64,000 bases of DNA from Pseudoscleropodium purum (lineage: Eukaryota; Streptophyta; Bryopsida; Hypnales; Brachytheciaceae), in contig OZ017796.1 in the NCBI GenBank assembly GCA_963969395.1, forward strand, positions 6,760,501-6,824,500, given 5' to 3'. The notes under the pieces are model-generated. The model saw only the letters and a list, made by a program, of their open reading frames with translations. It was not told where the DNA came from and made no database searches. Below are positions 49,529 through 61,989 of the stretch, piece by piece. The position numbers and the translations under genes were made by a program. Each line of letters opens with the position of its first letter. Position 1 is the first letter of the stretch.

Positions 49529-52500
49529 CTAGCATACAGGCAGTGGGTGCGTCGGTGGCTTCAATGTCAGCCCCCCTCCATTCTTCGTAATGAACGCCAT
49601 CATCATCCCCCACGATTTATGCCTCTCAAAGTGACAATGCATGAGCCACACGCCAGGATTGTTCGCATGAAATCTTATAGCTAACCACCCTGGATTCGGA
49701 AGGCCATACGTATTAAACAAAGGTGGATCCACAAGATTGAAGTTCGCTGGATCCTTAGCAGGGTTGTAGATTCCATAGCCTCTCCCCACAACATAAAAGT
49801 CATGCCCGTGGAGATGAAATGGATGATCTAAAACACCAGCAGCGTACACATTCTGAAACACCACTTGCACAACATCGCCATAGTTCAAAGTTTTCACTCG
49901 GGTTCCCCTGGAGCCGAAGAAGTAGTTGCCGTCGGGTGAGACTAAGCTGATATTAAGCGAGGGTGGCTTATCAGGGAAATCAGCTGTGTAGACGCCGTTG
50001 GCGCCGCTGGCGTAAGCTTGAAGGATGGAAGTGCCCACGGGATCATCGAATGTGATGTTTTGGATGGCGCCCATGATTTTCCGGGCACAAGGCTCGGAGG
50101 GGTTGCAAAAGACGAAGGCTGTGTTGACTGTGTAAATCAGGTCCTGGTCAGGGGTCTTCTTCAAAGTGTAGGTGCCGAGATTCTTGAGCTTGGCGACGTA
50201 TTTATCCATGGGCTTCAGGGTGATGTTGTTGGGGAACTTGGGGATGATTACTTTCGAGGGAACGGCGTTTGTGTATTCGAATAAGCCGAGGGCGGAGATG
50301 TGGGGAGGAGGGAATCCGACACCAATTGGAACCGGACCAACGTCGAATCCGAAATAATATTTCCCTGAAGTTCAAGCAACTTACTATCATCAGTTTACAT
50401 ATCACTTCGCCATTCTTCATTTATTGCAAAGTTCAGATTAAGGATAACTGTACTCGGCACAACAGCTAGAAAAGAGGGAAAGGAAATTCCCTGCAGCAGA
50501 AAGGGGAACCAATTCAGTTCCTTATTGTCACGGGATTCATTAGTTTTGTATCGTATCAGCTTCGACATTCACACCAGTTTGGCAGTTTTGGCATTCGACA
50601 AAGGAAAGCTAGCACGCTACCGAAACTAGCTGTCATTGACTTTAGCATAAATGTAACACTTACACTTGAGTGTAGCTTTTAGAGCACTTGAGTGGATGAC
50701 AAGCTAAAGGAACCTGGAACGAAAGTAGAAAAGGAGTCTAACGAATTCGGATATCAGAAGACTAAAAAGTGACTAGAGAACTGAGCTTACTTAGGAAGCA
50801 CGTCTGACACACGCTTACGTTCACTTCGAAGATATTTTTTATTACAAGAGTGAAGAGGAAGTATTGCGCAGACCTGGAGTTTTGCTTGTGATGAGGAGGA
50901 CGTCGGTGGTCTGTCCAGGGGTGATAGCAATAAGGTCATCTCTGAACGGTTTCAGATAGTTTCCATCCGCGCCCACAACAGTGACTTTGTGACCGCCAAC
51001 TCGGAAAAAGTAATCGTTGTTCATGGCGGCGTTGATAATCTGAAGCAAGTAGACTTTATTCGGCTTCAGCTTGTACTGGGTAATCGCACCTGGCAGTCAT
51101 CACATCAACCGTTAATATTATTCAGGAAGCCCAAGCGAAAACAAACAAATCGAGTTCAACATTTAGAGTAAAAGTTAATTCAAACACGCCTAATCTTACA
51201 CCGCCAGAATTAATCAGGCAAGAAAATTGCATGTTTAGGTCCGAATCAAAGGAAAGAGTTTGTTTTTTATGCTGAAGGAGATTTAAATTTTACCTTTGGA
51301 GCAGTTAAAGAGAGGTCCTGGGTTGCCATTGACAGTAGGAGTAATGCTAGTGATGTTCTCAGCAGGAGTAGCTGTGTTAAGGAAACCAAGTTCGTACGCG
51401 TTTGGATCCATTCCAAACCATTCTCCTGCAAATTGTCAAGAAGCGTAATGTAAGTTCGGATTCATACAACATATTTCATACTGGCAAGATTTTCTCCAAA
51501 TTTTTTGAAAGGAACACAGATAGTTGCGAAACTCAAAATGCGAAGCCGGACTAACCAAGGATAATGGGAATCTCAGCTTCAACTGCGCCATATGGTGGCT
51601 TCACCTTCGGCTTCACAATCAAGGCACCATGCACCGTGGCTCTCAACCAGTTGATATGAGCGTGGTAGAAGAACGTCCCGCTTTGGCCGGTCACAGTAAA
51701 CTCGTAAATGTACGAGCCGCCTTCCTTGATAGGACACTGAGTGATGTACGCTGGCCCATCCGCGTAGTTGGAACCAAGTTGTCTGATTCCATGCCTGAAG
51801 AGATTAACACGGAAATTATATAAGCTCAACGAAAAGATAATAATATGCTCACCAAGGTATGCAATCTCGAAAAAAATTATGGTAATGCATACCGAATTCA
51901 CCGGTCTTACTAACTTCAAGAATAAATCAATACAAGTTGCCAATGAACGAAGAAAAGAGAAAGAGAGACGCACCAGTGCAGAGTAACCGGGTAAATCTGC
52001 TTGTTTGTCACCGTGATGATGAGTGTGTCATCTTCATCAATAATCACAGTAGGACCCGGGGAGATTCCGTTCACTGTGGCCACGGTGACAGTATGGCAAT
52101 CTCTTGTCAATGTTGCGTTCTCCACCTGCAACAGATACAACGTTCAATGAATATTAGACGTGGCTATGCAAATCCATTTATTGGTACTCCCCGTAGGGGA
52201 GTTCGGAGTTTGTATTGATCTAACCAAACCTGTACGCGCTAGAGTACAGTCAGTCAATCTCTGAGAATAACTCCAAGGGAAAAAAAATCCTCATTGATAA
52301 TAGTCTACGAGGAAAGCGGATTAATGAATGTTAAGATTAAGAGCACAGATAGATCTAGTTGCAATATCTAATGTCCAATACAGAGCATTCCTAGTTTGAA
52401 GAAAAAACTGTGATGTGAAACAAACTTCTTTTCAAGTACATGACAAATAAATGGAGCACTCACTGTCCAATTGAGGTAGTGTTTCTTCGCCGACGCCTGT

Positions 52501-52562
52501 GAGGCGAAGACGGCCACCAACATGGTGATCACAGTCAGAGTCTTCAGCGCCATTGAAGCCAT
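49529..52562 (-). CDS. Laccase (multicopper oxidase), copy 2
   Basis: Six exons join to 557 residues: 52562-52464, 52125-51974, 51794-51556, 51425-51294, 51089-50874 and 50364-49529. Exons 1, 2, 3 and 5 are identical in length to those of laccase 1; exon 4 is one codon shorter and exon 6 three codons shorter. The N-terminal 25 residues are a signal peptide. Copper ligands are HWHG (83-86), YHAH (127-130), HPFHLHGH (460-467) and HCHFERH (522-528), with Cys523 and an axial Met533. It differs from copy 1 in, for example, LGEW (usual in plant laccases) where copy 1 has LAEW, and in a shorter tail ending in Cys. It should be secreted and active. The strand and exon plan match copy 1, so the two arose by segmental duplication. 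Confidence 0.96.
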
Positions 52563-53570
52563 CTTCGAATCCAACTGAAGATCCGAAATAAACGTATCCG
52601 GATACGTTCTCAGCACTAATTAATGTACGGCGACTGGATCATGAGAAATGATCAGACCTGAGAAAAAAACGGCCGCTCAGATTTCTGTAACTGAAATTGG
52701 TGGTTGAAATATGAAGTGCTGAAACTACCTAGACAAATAGTTTCAAATCAAGCACCTACACTAATCCCTCCCTCCTCGACGTATCAATATGAAACGCTTA
52801 AGAAAATAGCTATAGCTAGTAGATCAAAAAATTGCTAAATGAGACGAGCAGGATCAAAAGAACTCACGAGCTTCTAAGAGTGTTGTGTTCGACACGCTCC
52901 TCAACGACTGTCGGCAGATGGCGAAAGTGGTCGAATAATGCGACCTGTTTTTGTACTTTTTCTATAACATGGTCATTTTTTCCAATCGTTAATATCAACC
53001 AAGCAATCGATTCGTAATGTCATAAATTCAGTACTAGCTTGATTCGGAGCCTCTAAACAGCGACCTCATTGCTAACCGGTAAGCATTAAGTACAGAAATG
53101 AAAACAGGATCATACAGCCAGCTGAAGAAAGATCAAAGCTAGACATATGATTAATATCTGATCGACTGCGAAATAATTTACCTAAATTTTCAAGTATGTT
53201 TTCAAAGTTCTGAGGCTCGAAAATGGTCGGCACAGAAGCTGCTGCAAGAACTACAAAAGAGCTGAACCAGCGGCGACGTCCACTAGTGATACAAATCTAA
53301 TCACTGCCGAGTAACTTTTGAATGATTGTATCCACAGGCGCAGACCCCCAGTCCTGTCAGTAGTAGCTGAACTGTGAAAGCAAGGTACTACGACGAAGAC
53401 GATGTTGCTAAGCAGTACTAGGAAGTGGTGATATATCCCCACTAAGTAGTCCACCTGCGGCAGGCCTGCCCACTGTGTTTGCTAGCTAGAGCCTTGGGCT
53501 CCAGTGAAATCTCGATCGGTGGTGAGCTAGCATGTCAGTGACAGAGGTGCCCGCGCAAACTTATACCCAG
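52563..53570 (-). promoter_or_regulatory. Laccase 2 promoter and 5' leader with probable leader intron
   Basis: A probable leader intron of about 290 bp lies between donor AGCTC/GTGAGTTC (52867) and acceptor ATCTTCAG (52575), matching the positions at laccase 1. The TATA box on the minus strand reads GGGTATAAGTTTG (about 53558-53568), again next to GTTGACTCTG. The sites are conserved between the copies while surrounding bases have drifted. Confidence 0.5.
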
Positions 53571-54300
53571 AGTCAACACGGACATAGGCGCGATTATATA
53601 TTTTAATTATTAGGGATGCTAACTTACACAAGTGAATCAAACGCCGATTCCTTTGGGCCCAAGTCTCCGTGGTTAGGAAAAACATGGGGGAGCGGAAGCG
53701 CTGCTTCGTCTTGAATATTCGTTGTTAGCAGGTCCTATATACAGTCAGACTAATTCCATCCCCACGCGCTAAATACAGATAGGGAGAGTTTACCATTTTA
53801 TTCTTATCATGGATTTGCACTGCAACTAGAGGGTTGCTTCTTGTTCCTGGTAATAGGGTAAGTTGGGAATTTCAACGCCTTCGACAAGTATTTAATTCCT
53901 TTTTTTCTAGACCCTGTGCGGTGGATGCGTCTGTCTCCACAGCAAGCTCTACAGTCTAAGTTACCGCTGACCTTCTGTTTTCACTTCTTGCCTGAATCCA
54001 TTAGGAGCTAGCTCAAACATATATAAATCCCATGCCAGACTCTTGTGGAGACAAGAGTGAAGCACACGATTAGCTTACACAGTAGCTCGCCAGCATAGCC
54101 TGAGCCATCTCTCGTGCTCATATCACTGATGATGCTCTCGATGACTCATGTCCGCACTTCGATGAGTATAAAACAATTGAAATATGTCCGAAATTGAACT
54201 TTAATATTCATTCTGCTAACAGTCTTCGCTTGACCGGCGGTTGTGTGTAGGACAACATATCCTTTTTGTATTGAAAATCTTTAGTTTAACTTTTATGACA
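52563..54300. repeat. Duplicated laccase 5' flank, copy 2
   Basis: This is the partner of 33600-35340, with the same block order and similar spacing, such as GCAGTACTAGGAAGTGGT, GAGCCTTGGGCTCCAGTG and GGGAATTTCAACGCCTT. Confidence 0.75.
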
Positions 54301-55683
54301 ATAATTCAAAATTATTAAAATAAAGAAAGAAAAGTACAGCTTTGTCGGACACTCAGGGAATCTTCTTTGCTGGAATTTTTTGCTGAGGTCATGATCTCCT
54401 CATCTCACATCTACACTCCCCAAGGCTGCTTCTCAATCTGCACACATCAAAAGTTCACCCCGACACCTGGTGTTTGTCCTCATGTCTAATTCGACACACG
54501 AAAGTACATCCAGGTGAATCCCCATAACGCACGCTTGCCAGCCAAGAGGTACATGTTGCACACCCCAAGAATTAAAATAAAATAAAAAGGGTAGTAGCTA
54601 GGTTCGTCTGCAGTACAGATTTTATATGTTTTATGATCGATGTTTTGCGGAACCACCTGCTCTACACTCATGCTCTGCAGCACGTTGCATGTGTGGAGCT
54701 AGTATTTCCGGAAGGAGAAGGCGCTTGGTGAAATTCAATAGTATAACTTATTTTTGTCTAGAGCTACAGTAGCGTCAATCGTGCAATAATGCAACTAAAC
54801 AAAGGAGGGTGACACCGAGACATGTAAACAGGGATTACGCAGCTTATACACGGATTCGTAAGGGTCAAAGTCGTCATCACTGCAGATAATACGAGTACCG
54901 TATTCCAGGAACTGAGGTCAACCAGTGGACTACTGTATTCCGTTTCTCCGGGTCCTTTCTAATTTTTAATCTTTACAGACGTTGCAATTTGCATTGCCAG
55001 AGGGGTAACGTACGGTTGCACCGCATGTGCTAGCTGGAGAAAAACGTAGCCACTGTCTTGAACATTCAAGTGAAAATCTGTGTTCCCTAATTGCAGAATA
55101 TTCCCTGCAAATTTTCCGGGCAAATTTTCTACGTTTCGCCCGCGTCTGTGACTTCGTCTGTCGATGTTTCCCTACTGCAACATGCAGTGCTTTGCGGCCG
55201 GAGACCCTGTTTCCATGGACAATCATGCACTTGTGTTGTAGTGTATATGCCCACCTCCTGTTGAAGTTTTCCTGCTTAGATGTACTCAGCTCGACACTTG
55301 TACATGGTTGCATTATTTACCATTATTCCAGTTAATTGAAGGACTTAATTAGGTTGGTTGACCATGCTTAGATGCGCAATTCATGTCCTTATTAGCGTGG
55401 TCAACTTAATCATTGTCCGCCTAATCGTGATCTTGCGAATGTCTAAATAGTTTCTCATTATTTTAGCTTGAATTGGAATCGCCGTTACTCCGATTCAGCG
55501 TTGTACTGGTACTGTGGTTCTGACCGAGTTCAATACTGGAGTGGTAAGATCGATGATTCATTTATATTCCATATGAGCCTCGTCAGGTCTGATATTTTGG
55601 ATTGGGAGTACCATACTTGCATGTGCATGCCTACGTCCGTTCAATTCTACGTTTTGCACTTGAGGTAGTCTACTCTTATAGCG
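54301..55683. other. Upstream of laccase 2, no gene recognised
   Basis: Mixed composition, with no frame I can assign. It corresponds in position to 35.34-36.52 kb, but the SAP30BP-like fragment and telomere-like repeats found there are not seen here. Confidence 0.4.
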
Positions 55684-55905
55684 ACCATTTAAGAGCTGAT
55701 GGCCTTTTGGGGAAGCAAAACTCCTTCAAACAATGTCCAGTAAATTTTAGTAGGAAGGAAAATAGAATTGGAATCTAATCCAAGTCGTTTCATATTTTTT
55801 GGACCTTTGTGGAATTAGTTACAAATTTTTGAAGTTGAAATGTAGTGGTCACCTCTTGAAATGTACAGTGTTGGTACATTGAAGAAAGCAAAATGTACCT
55901 TTGTG
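55684..55905. repeat. Duplicated laccase distal upstream block, copy 2
   Basis: This is the partner of 36520-36850. It ends just before a TTAA-family element, which may have inserted near the old duplication edge. Confidence 0.7.
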
Positions 55906-55932
55906 TTATGATCGCTTTTACAGCAAGCTACC

Positions 55933-56858
55933 CTAACCCCTAAAGTCCTATTGTTCCCTTGGGGGACAAAATGGATTTTGGGCAAGTTTTTTTTACCTCA
56001 ATTTTTGGTGAAATTTTTTGAAACTTTCTCATAAAATAGAGAAAATGATTAGCTTTATATAAATATAATTTTTTATTTCAATTGGTGCCTGAGAGCAAAA
56101 GTTATACTATAAAAAGCCTAAAAGTGAATTCAACATGCAACACAATTTTTTTTTTAAATCCAAAAGAAATTTTTTTTTAAATTCCTAAAATGATATATTT
56201 TTGTCTATATGTGAATATTTGCTTCATTCTATTTGGACTAGAAATGAGAAAGTTAAGGATAACCTTGTTTTCAGGCAATCTAAATATCTTCTTGGAATAA
56301 GAACTTATAGGATTCATTTCTAAATGCAAGTTTTTACAATTTTCAGAAAAAATTGACAAGATTAAGTTTATTTGCTAAAATTCTCTCACCATTGATTTAA
56401 AGTGTTTTAATTCCATCTTAGTGCAAATAACTGTTTAATTTTCTTTTAATTTTGAACCTATTTGGCTACTTAATAGTTTTTTAATGAATGAATATTTAAG
56501 TATTTTTTTAAAGGTTTTTTAATTAGACTCTTAATTCAATTCTTCAACATAAAAAATTAGAAATTCAAAATCAGTGGTGCCAAAATTTTAAACTAAGAAG
56601 ATTCAAAGCCAAAACATTTAGTTGAACAAGGTGCAAAAGAAATTATTTTCTTTCTTTTAAATGCAAATATCTTGCAATCTATATAGTCAAATTTTTGAAA
56701 TTTTTTCCACACATTCTTATACTAGTCTAGTGCAAGATTCTACAATTAGACATATGGAAAATAGAAATTTTCAAAGTTTTTTGCTCTTTGCAATAGAAAG
56801 GGCACTGTTGAGTGATTTTTTTATTTTTAAAAAGGACTTTGAAGACTTTAAGAGTTAA
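55933..56858 (-). mobile_element. TTAA-family element, long type, inverted (926 bp)
   Basis: It starts CTAACCCCTAAAGTCC, followed by CCCTTGGGGGACAAAATGG, the reverse complement of the right end of the 43286 element. It ends with GCAATAGAAAGGGCACTGTT and worn GACTTTAAGAGTTAA. Its length agrees with the other long copies (958 and 936 bp). The left TTAA has changed to CTAA. No coding capacity. Confidence 0.75.
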
Positions 56859-58560
56859 GAAACTCCAGAGACACCTACCAATTGGTGATATGCAAGTTTC
56901 CAATATTGAAACCAAGAGTAAAACCAACAATCAAGAAGATGGAAAATTCTTTCATAACACATATGTGACAAACTTCATTGCTTACACAGGTGCCTTTATG
57001 TGACACCCCATCCCTTTCACAAATTAAAAAAATTAAAAAAGAGGTGAGGGATACATTTGAAGATATTATAACATTGTATAACCAGACATGAAGAAGACAT
57101 TACATATGCTTTACTAGATATATATACTTGGGAAGGGCTTACTAATTAATTCAAGGATTGGGGTTGGCTAAAGAGCTACTATCAATGAGACAATTTTGTT
57201 CACAGTAAGAATCTCTTTTTCAAGGATGTGAAAGGAACCCCTACCTCATTAGTAAACAATGTTACGACGGTGCACTTGCTGACCTAAAGTTACACGGCAA
57301 GAGGCTCCTGCAGTGCAGGGCTGAGAATTATTGGCACAAGAGAGGCACGGAAAAAGGGGAAAGAGTTGACAACTCAAGCTTCGTGGGGATCACGACTCTT
57401 CACATTTGAATTTAATTTTCTAAGTTTATTTTAGGTTTATTATTCCCAGAGCCAGGACCACACTACACTACTTAGGGCCCCTGTGGGATTTCTCCAATTT
57501 CGCTTTTGTTGAAAAGGAGCGATACGTCCACGTGTTAAAAAAAATGAGTGATAGGCCCCAGTTCTAATTAAGAATCCCTCATTGCGTCTTCTGTTGGGGG
57601 CAATAATTCACTGTCCATTCAGTAAGTTAGGCAGCTCCAAGGGTTAGTGGCGTAACACTAAGGTAGTCATCCAAAAATTATCAGATTCTTACACAGATAA
57701 TTACAAGTATTCTTTGTTTTTTACAGTTTACTTGAAGGTCATTTCATCAAGCTCTTTTGAACTTCAACATCCTTATTGGGCTATAAGCATGGTCAATGGC
57801 ATGGAAATAGTCAGATCATGCAGTCCAAATTTTGTTTGGTGGAATGGATTACTTGTTTGTCCGCAATTGTCCCACCTGTGCACTACACTAATTTTGCCTA
57901 CCACCCAATCACGAGAATCTCCTAGTCACCTAGTGTCCAAAAGCAAATCTCACTAGGGTTTTTATTGGTTTTTTTAAAATTTTGGTAGTGCAAAAAGCAA
58001 TCTTTCACTTGAAATGATGCAATTGTTTACTCCTCTAAGTATATAAATGGATGAAACCGGTACAAAATATGAATGAAATTTAAATTATTCACCAAAAAGA
58101 ACATATATTCATCCCCAAAAGAGCGATATAGTCCTTCAAATTTGTAGCAAGTCAACAATTTAAAATGGGGGAATAGGTTGCATAATATTCCCTTAGTAAG
58201 AAAATTGGTAGCACTTTTGACCCAAATATTGCCCACCCACCCACCTACCCTTTGTTGAACGACACCTTCATGGCTCCCAAGTGTTGCTAATCCAATGAAC
58301 TATTTGTAAAAGTAAATGCACACATGGTCTTCAAACCTACGGACAGAGTTTGGGTACCAGTGATGATTTTCGCATACTTTTCATCCAGAACTTGGCGGTG
58401 GCGGTGCTTTTTTTTCTTCAAGCTGTACTGTAGGTAGTGAGTCTCATATGTCAATGCGTGTACGGTGCTGCTCCATTGGAGCTCCGGCATCAAGCTGCAT
58501 TTGTACAGTAGTACTTCAGTTACGTCTTCCCCAGGGCAGTTCAATTTTTTTTTTTTTTTT
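56859..58560. other. Gene-free stretch
   Basis: I see no recognisable gene or bounded element here. Composition is mixed with AT-rich patches. Confidence 0.4.
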
Positions 58561-58564
58561 TATA

Positions 58565-59960
58565 TTTCAACTCAAATTACGGCCATTCTTTCTTCTGAAG
58601 TCTTCACATCCACTGGGACACAATGATCGATCACTGACTGGAAATAGCGATCCAACCCTCCGCCGACCGACTTCTGTTTTTTCAATTCTGAATCCGTACT
58701 GTTGCGCCATTCATGACGTGCAAGCAAGAAACAAATGTACAGTCAGGTCTAGCTCATTTACGAATTCTGAATCCTGCTGAAAATTTGGATAACTTTGGGA
58801 GTCCCATGTGCACTCCAAACATGAACGGAATTGCAAATTGCATTGGAATCACACTGAAGTCTACTTTACCACCAGTACAAATGCACATATGTAATTGGAA
58901 ATCATACAAAAGAGTTTGATGTTCTTTATACACTATCTCCCATTTGGTGTTACCACCATTTGTGAAAATTACAACTTATAAATTGAAGGTACATATTAGA
59001 AATGAATCTTCACAATTGCTTTTGAGACACTTGATCACATGCCACTTGAAAATTTTGTATCACTTTTTGTTTTTTCTTCACCCTAATGCAAGAAGTCTTT
59101 CACTATCTTCTATGAAATGGGAGATAGTGTGTAAAATCAATCCAACTTGTAATATGATTTTACATTATTCATTTTCCACTTGTTATTAAGTTGAAGTAGA
59201 CTTCAATGTGATTCCAATGCAATTTGAAATTTCAAAAATTGATTCATTTTTGAGTACGCTAGAGCTTCTTGAAGTTGCTGAAATTTCTAGTGAGCCTGGT
59301 CTGAAAAATTCGTAAATGAGCTAGACCTTACTGTACAATGAGACTGATCGGGAATTGCAATTGACACGCACTGTACGTCGAAGCTTACGAAAGCGACGAC
59401 GAATTCCCAGCACCCAAAAGACTGCGGTACTGCCTCGTAAGCGTATAGCAATTCTGTTACTGCCAATCTGACGAAGCTAGCTTAATTAAACTTGAGTTAA
59501 TTTTGGGACTTGGGTTTCTTAGGAAACTGCAAAGGATCGAGCTAGGGTGGAGCCGAGACGCCGCACTACTCGTCAGTATTGCGTTGGCAGTTGTCGACAT
59601 TCAAAGATTGCTGGTTTCGTGCACCAATTGCGTGTAACAGATATATCGTTCGAGTGGCGCCATTTTCCTGCCATTTTTCCATTAATTTTTTGAGACTGGT
59701 ATAGATTTCAGACCTTGAAACACTGAAATCTAGGACCAGGTATACAATTCAAACTGCACGTTCTGAACCTAAAAGTGCCAAGTTTGTGGAATACTGCCAT
59801 TTGAATGAAACTTCCGTTGTTTGCATTTTCTTTTCACACATGTTCAAGATTTTGGGGCTGAAATGTTGGACTAGTGTGGATAGGGGATGTACGCAATTGG
59901 GAGAGGGTCTATAAGAGCTATATAGCCACCCTAGCTCACTTGCCCAATTTGGCACTCAAA
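58565..59960. repeat. Local duplicated segment, copy A
   Basis: Shares with 61025-61850 the blocks CGACTTCTGTTTTTTC, ACGCACTGT.CGAAGCT, CAGCACCCAAAAGAC, CTGCCAATCTGACGAAGCTA, GAGACGCCGCA and GTCAGTATTGCGTTGGCA. It is interrupted by the palindromic element at 58742-59331. A block of about 175 bp at 59641-59815 lies inside this copy but beyond the equivalent point in copy B. Confidence 0.8.
58736..59337. mobile_element. Palindromic (foldback) element, about 590 bp
   Basis: The arms run inward from GTCAGGTCTAGCTCATTTAC (58742) and, in reverse complement, GTAAGGTCTAGCTCATTTAC (to 59331). Further in, GCAAATTGCATTGGAATCAC (58831) pairs with its partner near 59210, and ACACTATCTCCCATTT (58929) with one ending near 59131. 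TGTACA flanks both ends. The paralogous site in copy B (near 61206) reads AAACAAAATTACAATGAGAC without the insertion, so this is a datable insertion. It is non-coding; the superfamily is not certain. Confidence 0.8.
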
Positions 59961-60076
59961 TTTTCCATCAGGTTTTAAAGAGTCCTCAATTTCCTTGTCC
60001 TTCACCCTTGTTCACCAAATACAATCCATAAGTAGCTGAGTGACCACTCATCAAGTAGAACAAAGAATAAAGCAAC

Positions 60077-61012
60077 TTAACCCCTAAAAGACCGAGGCCT
60101 TTTTTTTGCCAAAAAACACTGAAAACTGCCATTTCTATAGCAAAGAGTAAAAAAAACTTAATTGTTTTTTTTTCAGATCTAACTGTAGGATCTTATACCT
60201 CACTAGTATAAAAAAGTGTGGAAAAAATTTCAGAATTTTTCACCACACAAATTGCAAGATATTTGCATTTAAAGTGGAAAAAACAAGTTTTTCAGCACAT
60301 TGCAGGACTGGATTTTTTGACTTTGAACATTTTTAACTGAAATTTTTTGCACTACAGAGTTTTGAGCTTTAAATCTTTATAGTAGAGAATTGAGTTGAGA
60401 GTTTGGGGGAAAAAAGAAATTCCAAAAAACTTAATTTTCATTCTGAAAAAATTGTTAAGTAGAGTAGGTATGAGATGGAAGAAAAATCTAAAATATTCAT
60501 ATATTTTAGATGGAATTAAAATGCACTAATCCCAATGGTGAAATTGTTCTAAAAAGTAAACTAAACCATGCAAAATAAAAAAATTTGAAAAATTTGAAGA
60601 ATTGCATTCAGAAATGAATCCTACAAGTTATTTTTTTCAAGAAGATGTTCTAACTACCTGGAGAACAATAATGTCCATAACTTTCTCATAACAAATCCAA
60701 ATGAAATGAATCAAATCTTTTCGGATAGACAAAAATATAATTTATGAGGAAAATAATTTTTTTTTTTTTTAAATTCAAATTTTTTTCAAATTTTTTTGCT
60801 GCCCAGACTGCCCCCCGTCCCCTTGTTTGAGCTTATTTGGTCATAACTATTGTTCCCGAGCATTGATTGTGAAAAAAAAAATTATACTCTCTTAAAGCTT
60901 ATCAGTTTTTCTATCTTCAAAAAAAGTATCAAAAAATCATGACAAAATCCAGCATGTACCTGCCAGAAATCCCATTTGTCCCCCGAAGAGACACTGGTCC
61001 TTTAGGGGTTAA
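60077..61012 (+). mobile_element. TTAA-flanked non-autonomous element, long family (936 bp)
   Basis: The best-preserved long copy: TTAA at both edges, left end CCCCTAAAAGACCGAGGCC, right end in reverse complement CCCCTAAAGGACCAGTGTC. The interior is AT-rich, stop-laden and matches 43286-44243 throughout. It lies between the two copies of the local duplicated segment. Confidence 0.85.
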
Positions 61013-61024
61013 ACTTAGGATGAA

Positions 61025-61850
61025 CAGTGATTTCAAAGGCCATTCGATTCCTTGTCACTTGGAAACAATGATCACTAACTTAACTTGTTTGACTGGGAAT
61101 TGTGATCGACACCCCCGCCCGACTTCTGTTTTTTCTGATCGAAACAGTACAGTACGGCCTTTCATTACGTAGCTAGCGCCTTTCATTACGCAAGCAATTA
61201 AGAAACAAAATTACAATGAGACTGATCCCGGCGGAATTGATCGACACGCACTGTCGAAGCTCACGAAAGCGACGACTTACGTCTTCACAGCACCCAAAAG
61301 ACCAATTCTACTGCCTCCTACAGCAATCCGGTTCCTGCCAATCTGACGAAGCTAGCTTAAACTTGAGTTAATTTTATGACTTGGGTTTCTCAGGAAACTG
61401 CAAATGATGCAAACAGATCGAGCTAGGCTAGGGTGAAGCCGAGACGCCGCAGTGCTCGTCAGTATTGCGTTGGCAATTGTCGACATTCCAAGACTGCTTC
61501 GCACACCAATTGTGTTTGTGTTTTCTCTTGACACAAGTCTAAGATTTGGGGACTGAAATGTTGGGCGAATGTGGATAGGAGACACAATTGGAAGAGGGTC
61601 CATGATGGGTGTGCATACATAGACTATGTCGGGGTGTCTTTCCCCAAACAGATATTTCATTATATATTGGCGTCATTTTTGTGCCATTTTTCCATTAATA
61701 TTCTAAGACTAGTATAGATTTCAAACCCTGAAACCTTGAAATTTAGGACAAGTATACAATTCAAACCGCATGCTTCGAATCTAAAAGTGCCAAGTTTGTG
61801 AAATACCGCCATTTTAATGAAATATCCATTCCCACTTCTCTTGGAGAGGA
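61025..61850. repeat. Local duplicated segment, copy B
   Basis: This is the partner of copy A without the palindromic insertion. The block CGTCATTTTTGTGCCATTTT (about 61650-61830) lies at its right end here, whereas in copy A it sits internally. Confidence 0.8.
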
Positions 61851-61989
61851 AGAGATGAATGTTGGTAGTTGTCTGTATTTCTAAGTATTAGAATGACTAA
61901 TTACGGAGTTCACCTAATGTTATTGTTATGTTTTGGCATGCTTGGTGGCGTACTCCAAATATTCCTTCTTTAGAGGATTTGTTGTGCTT

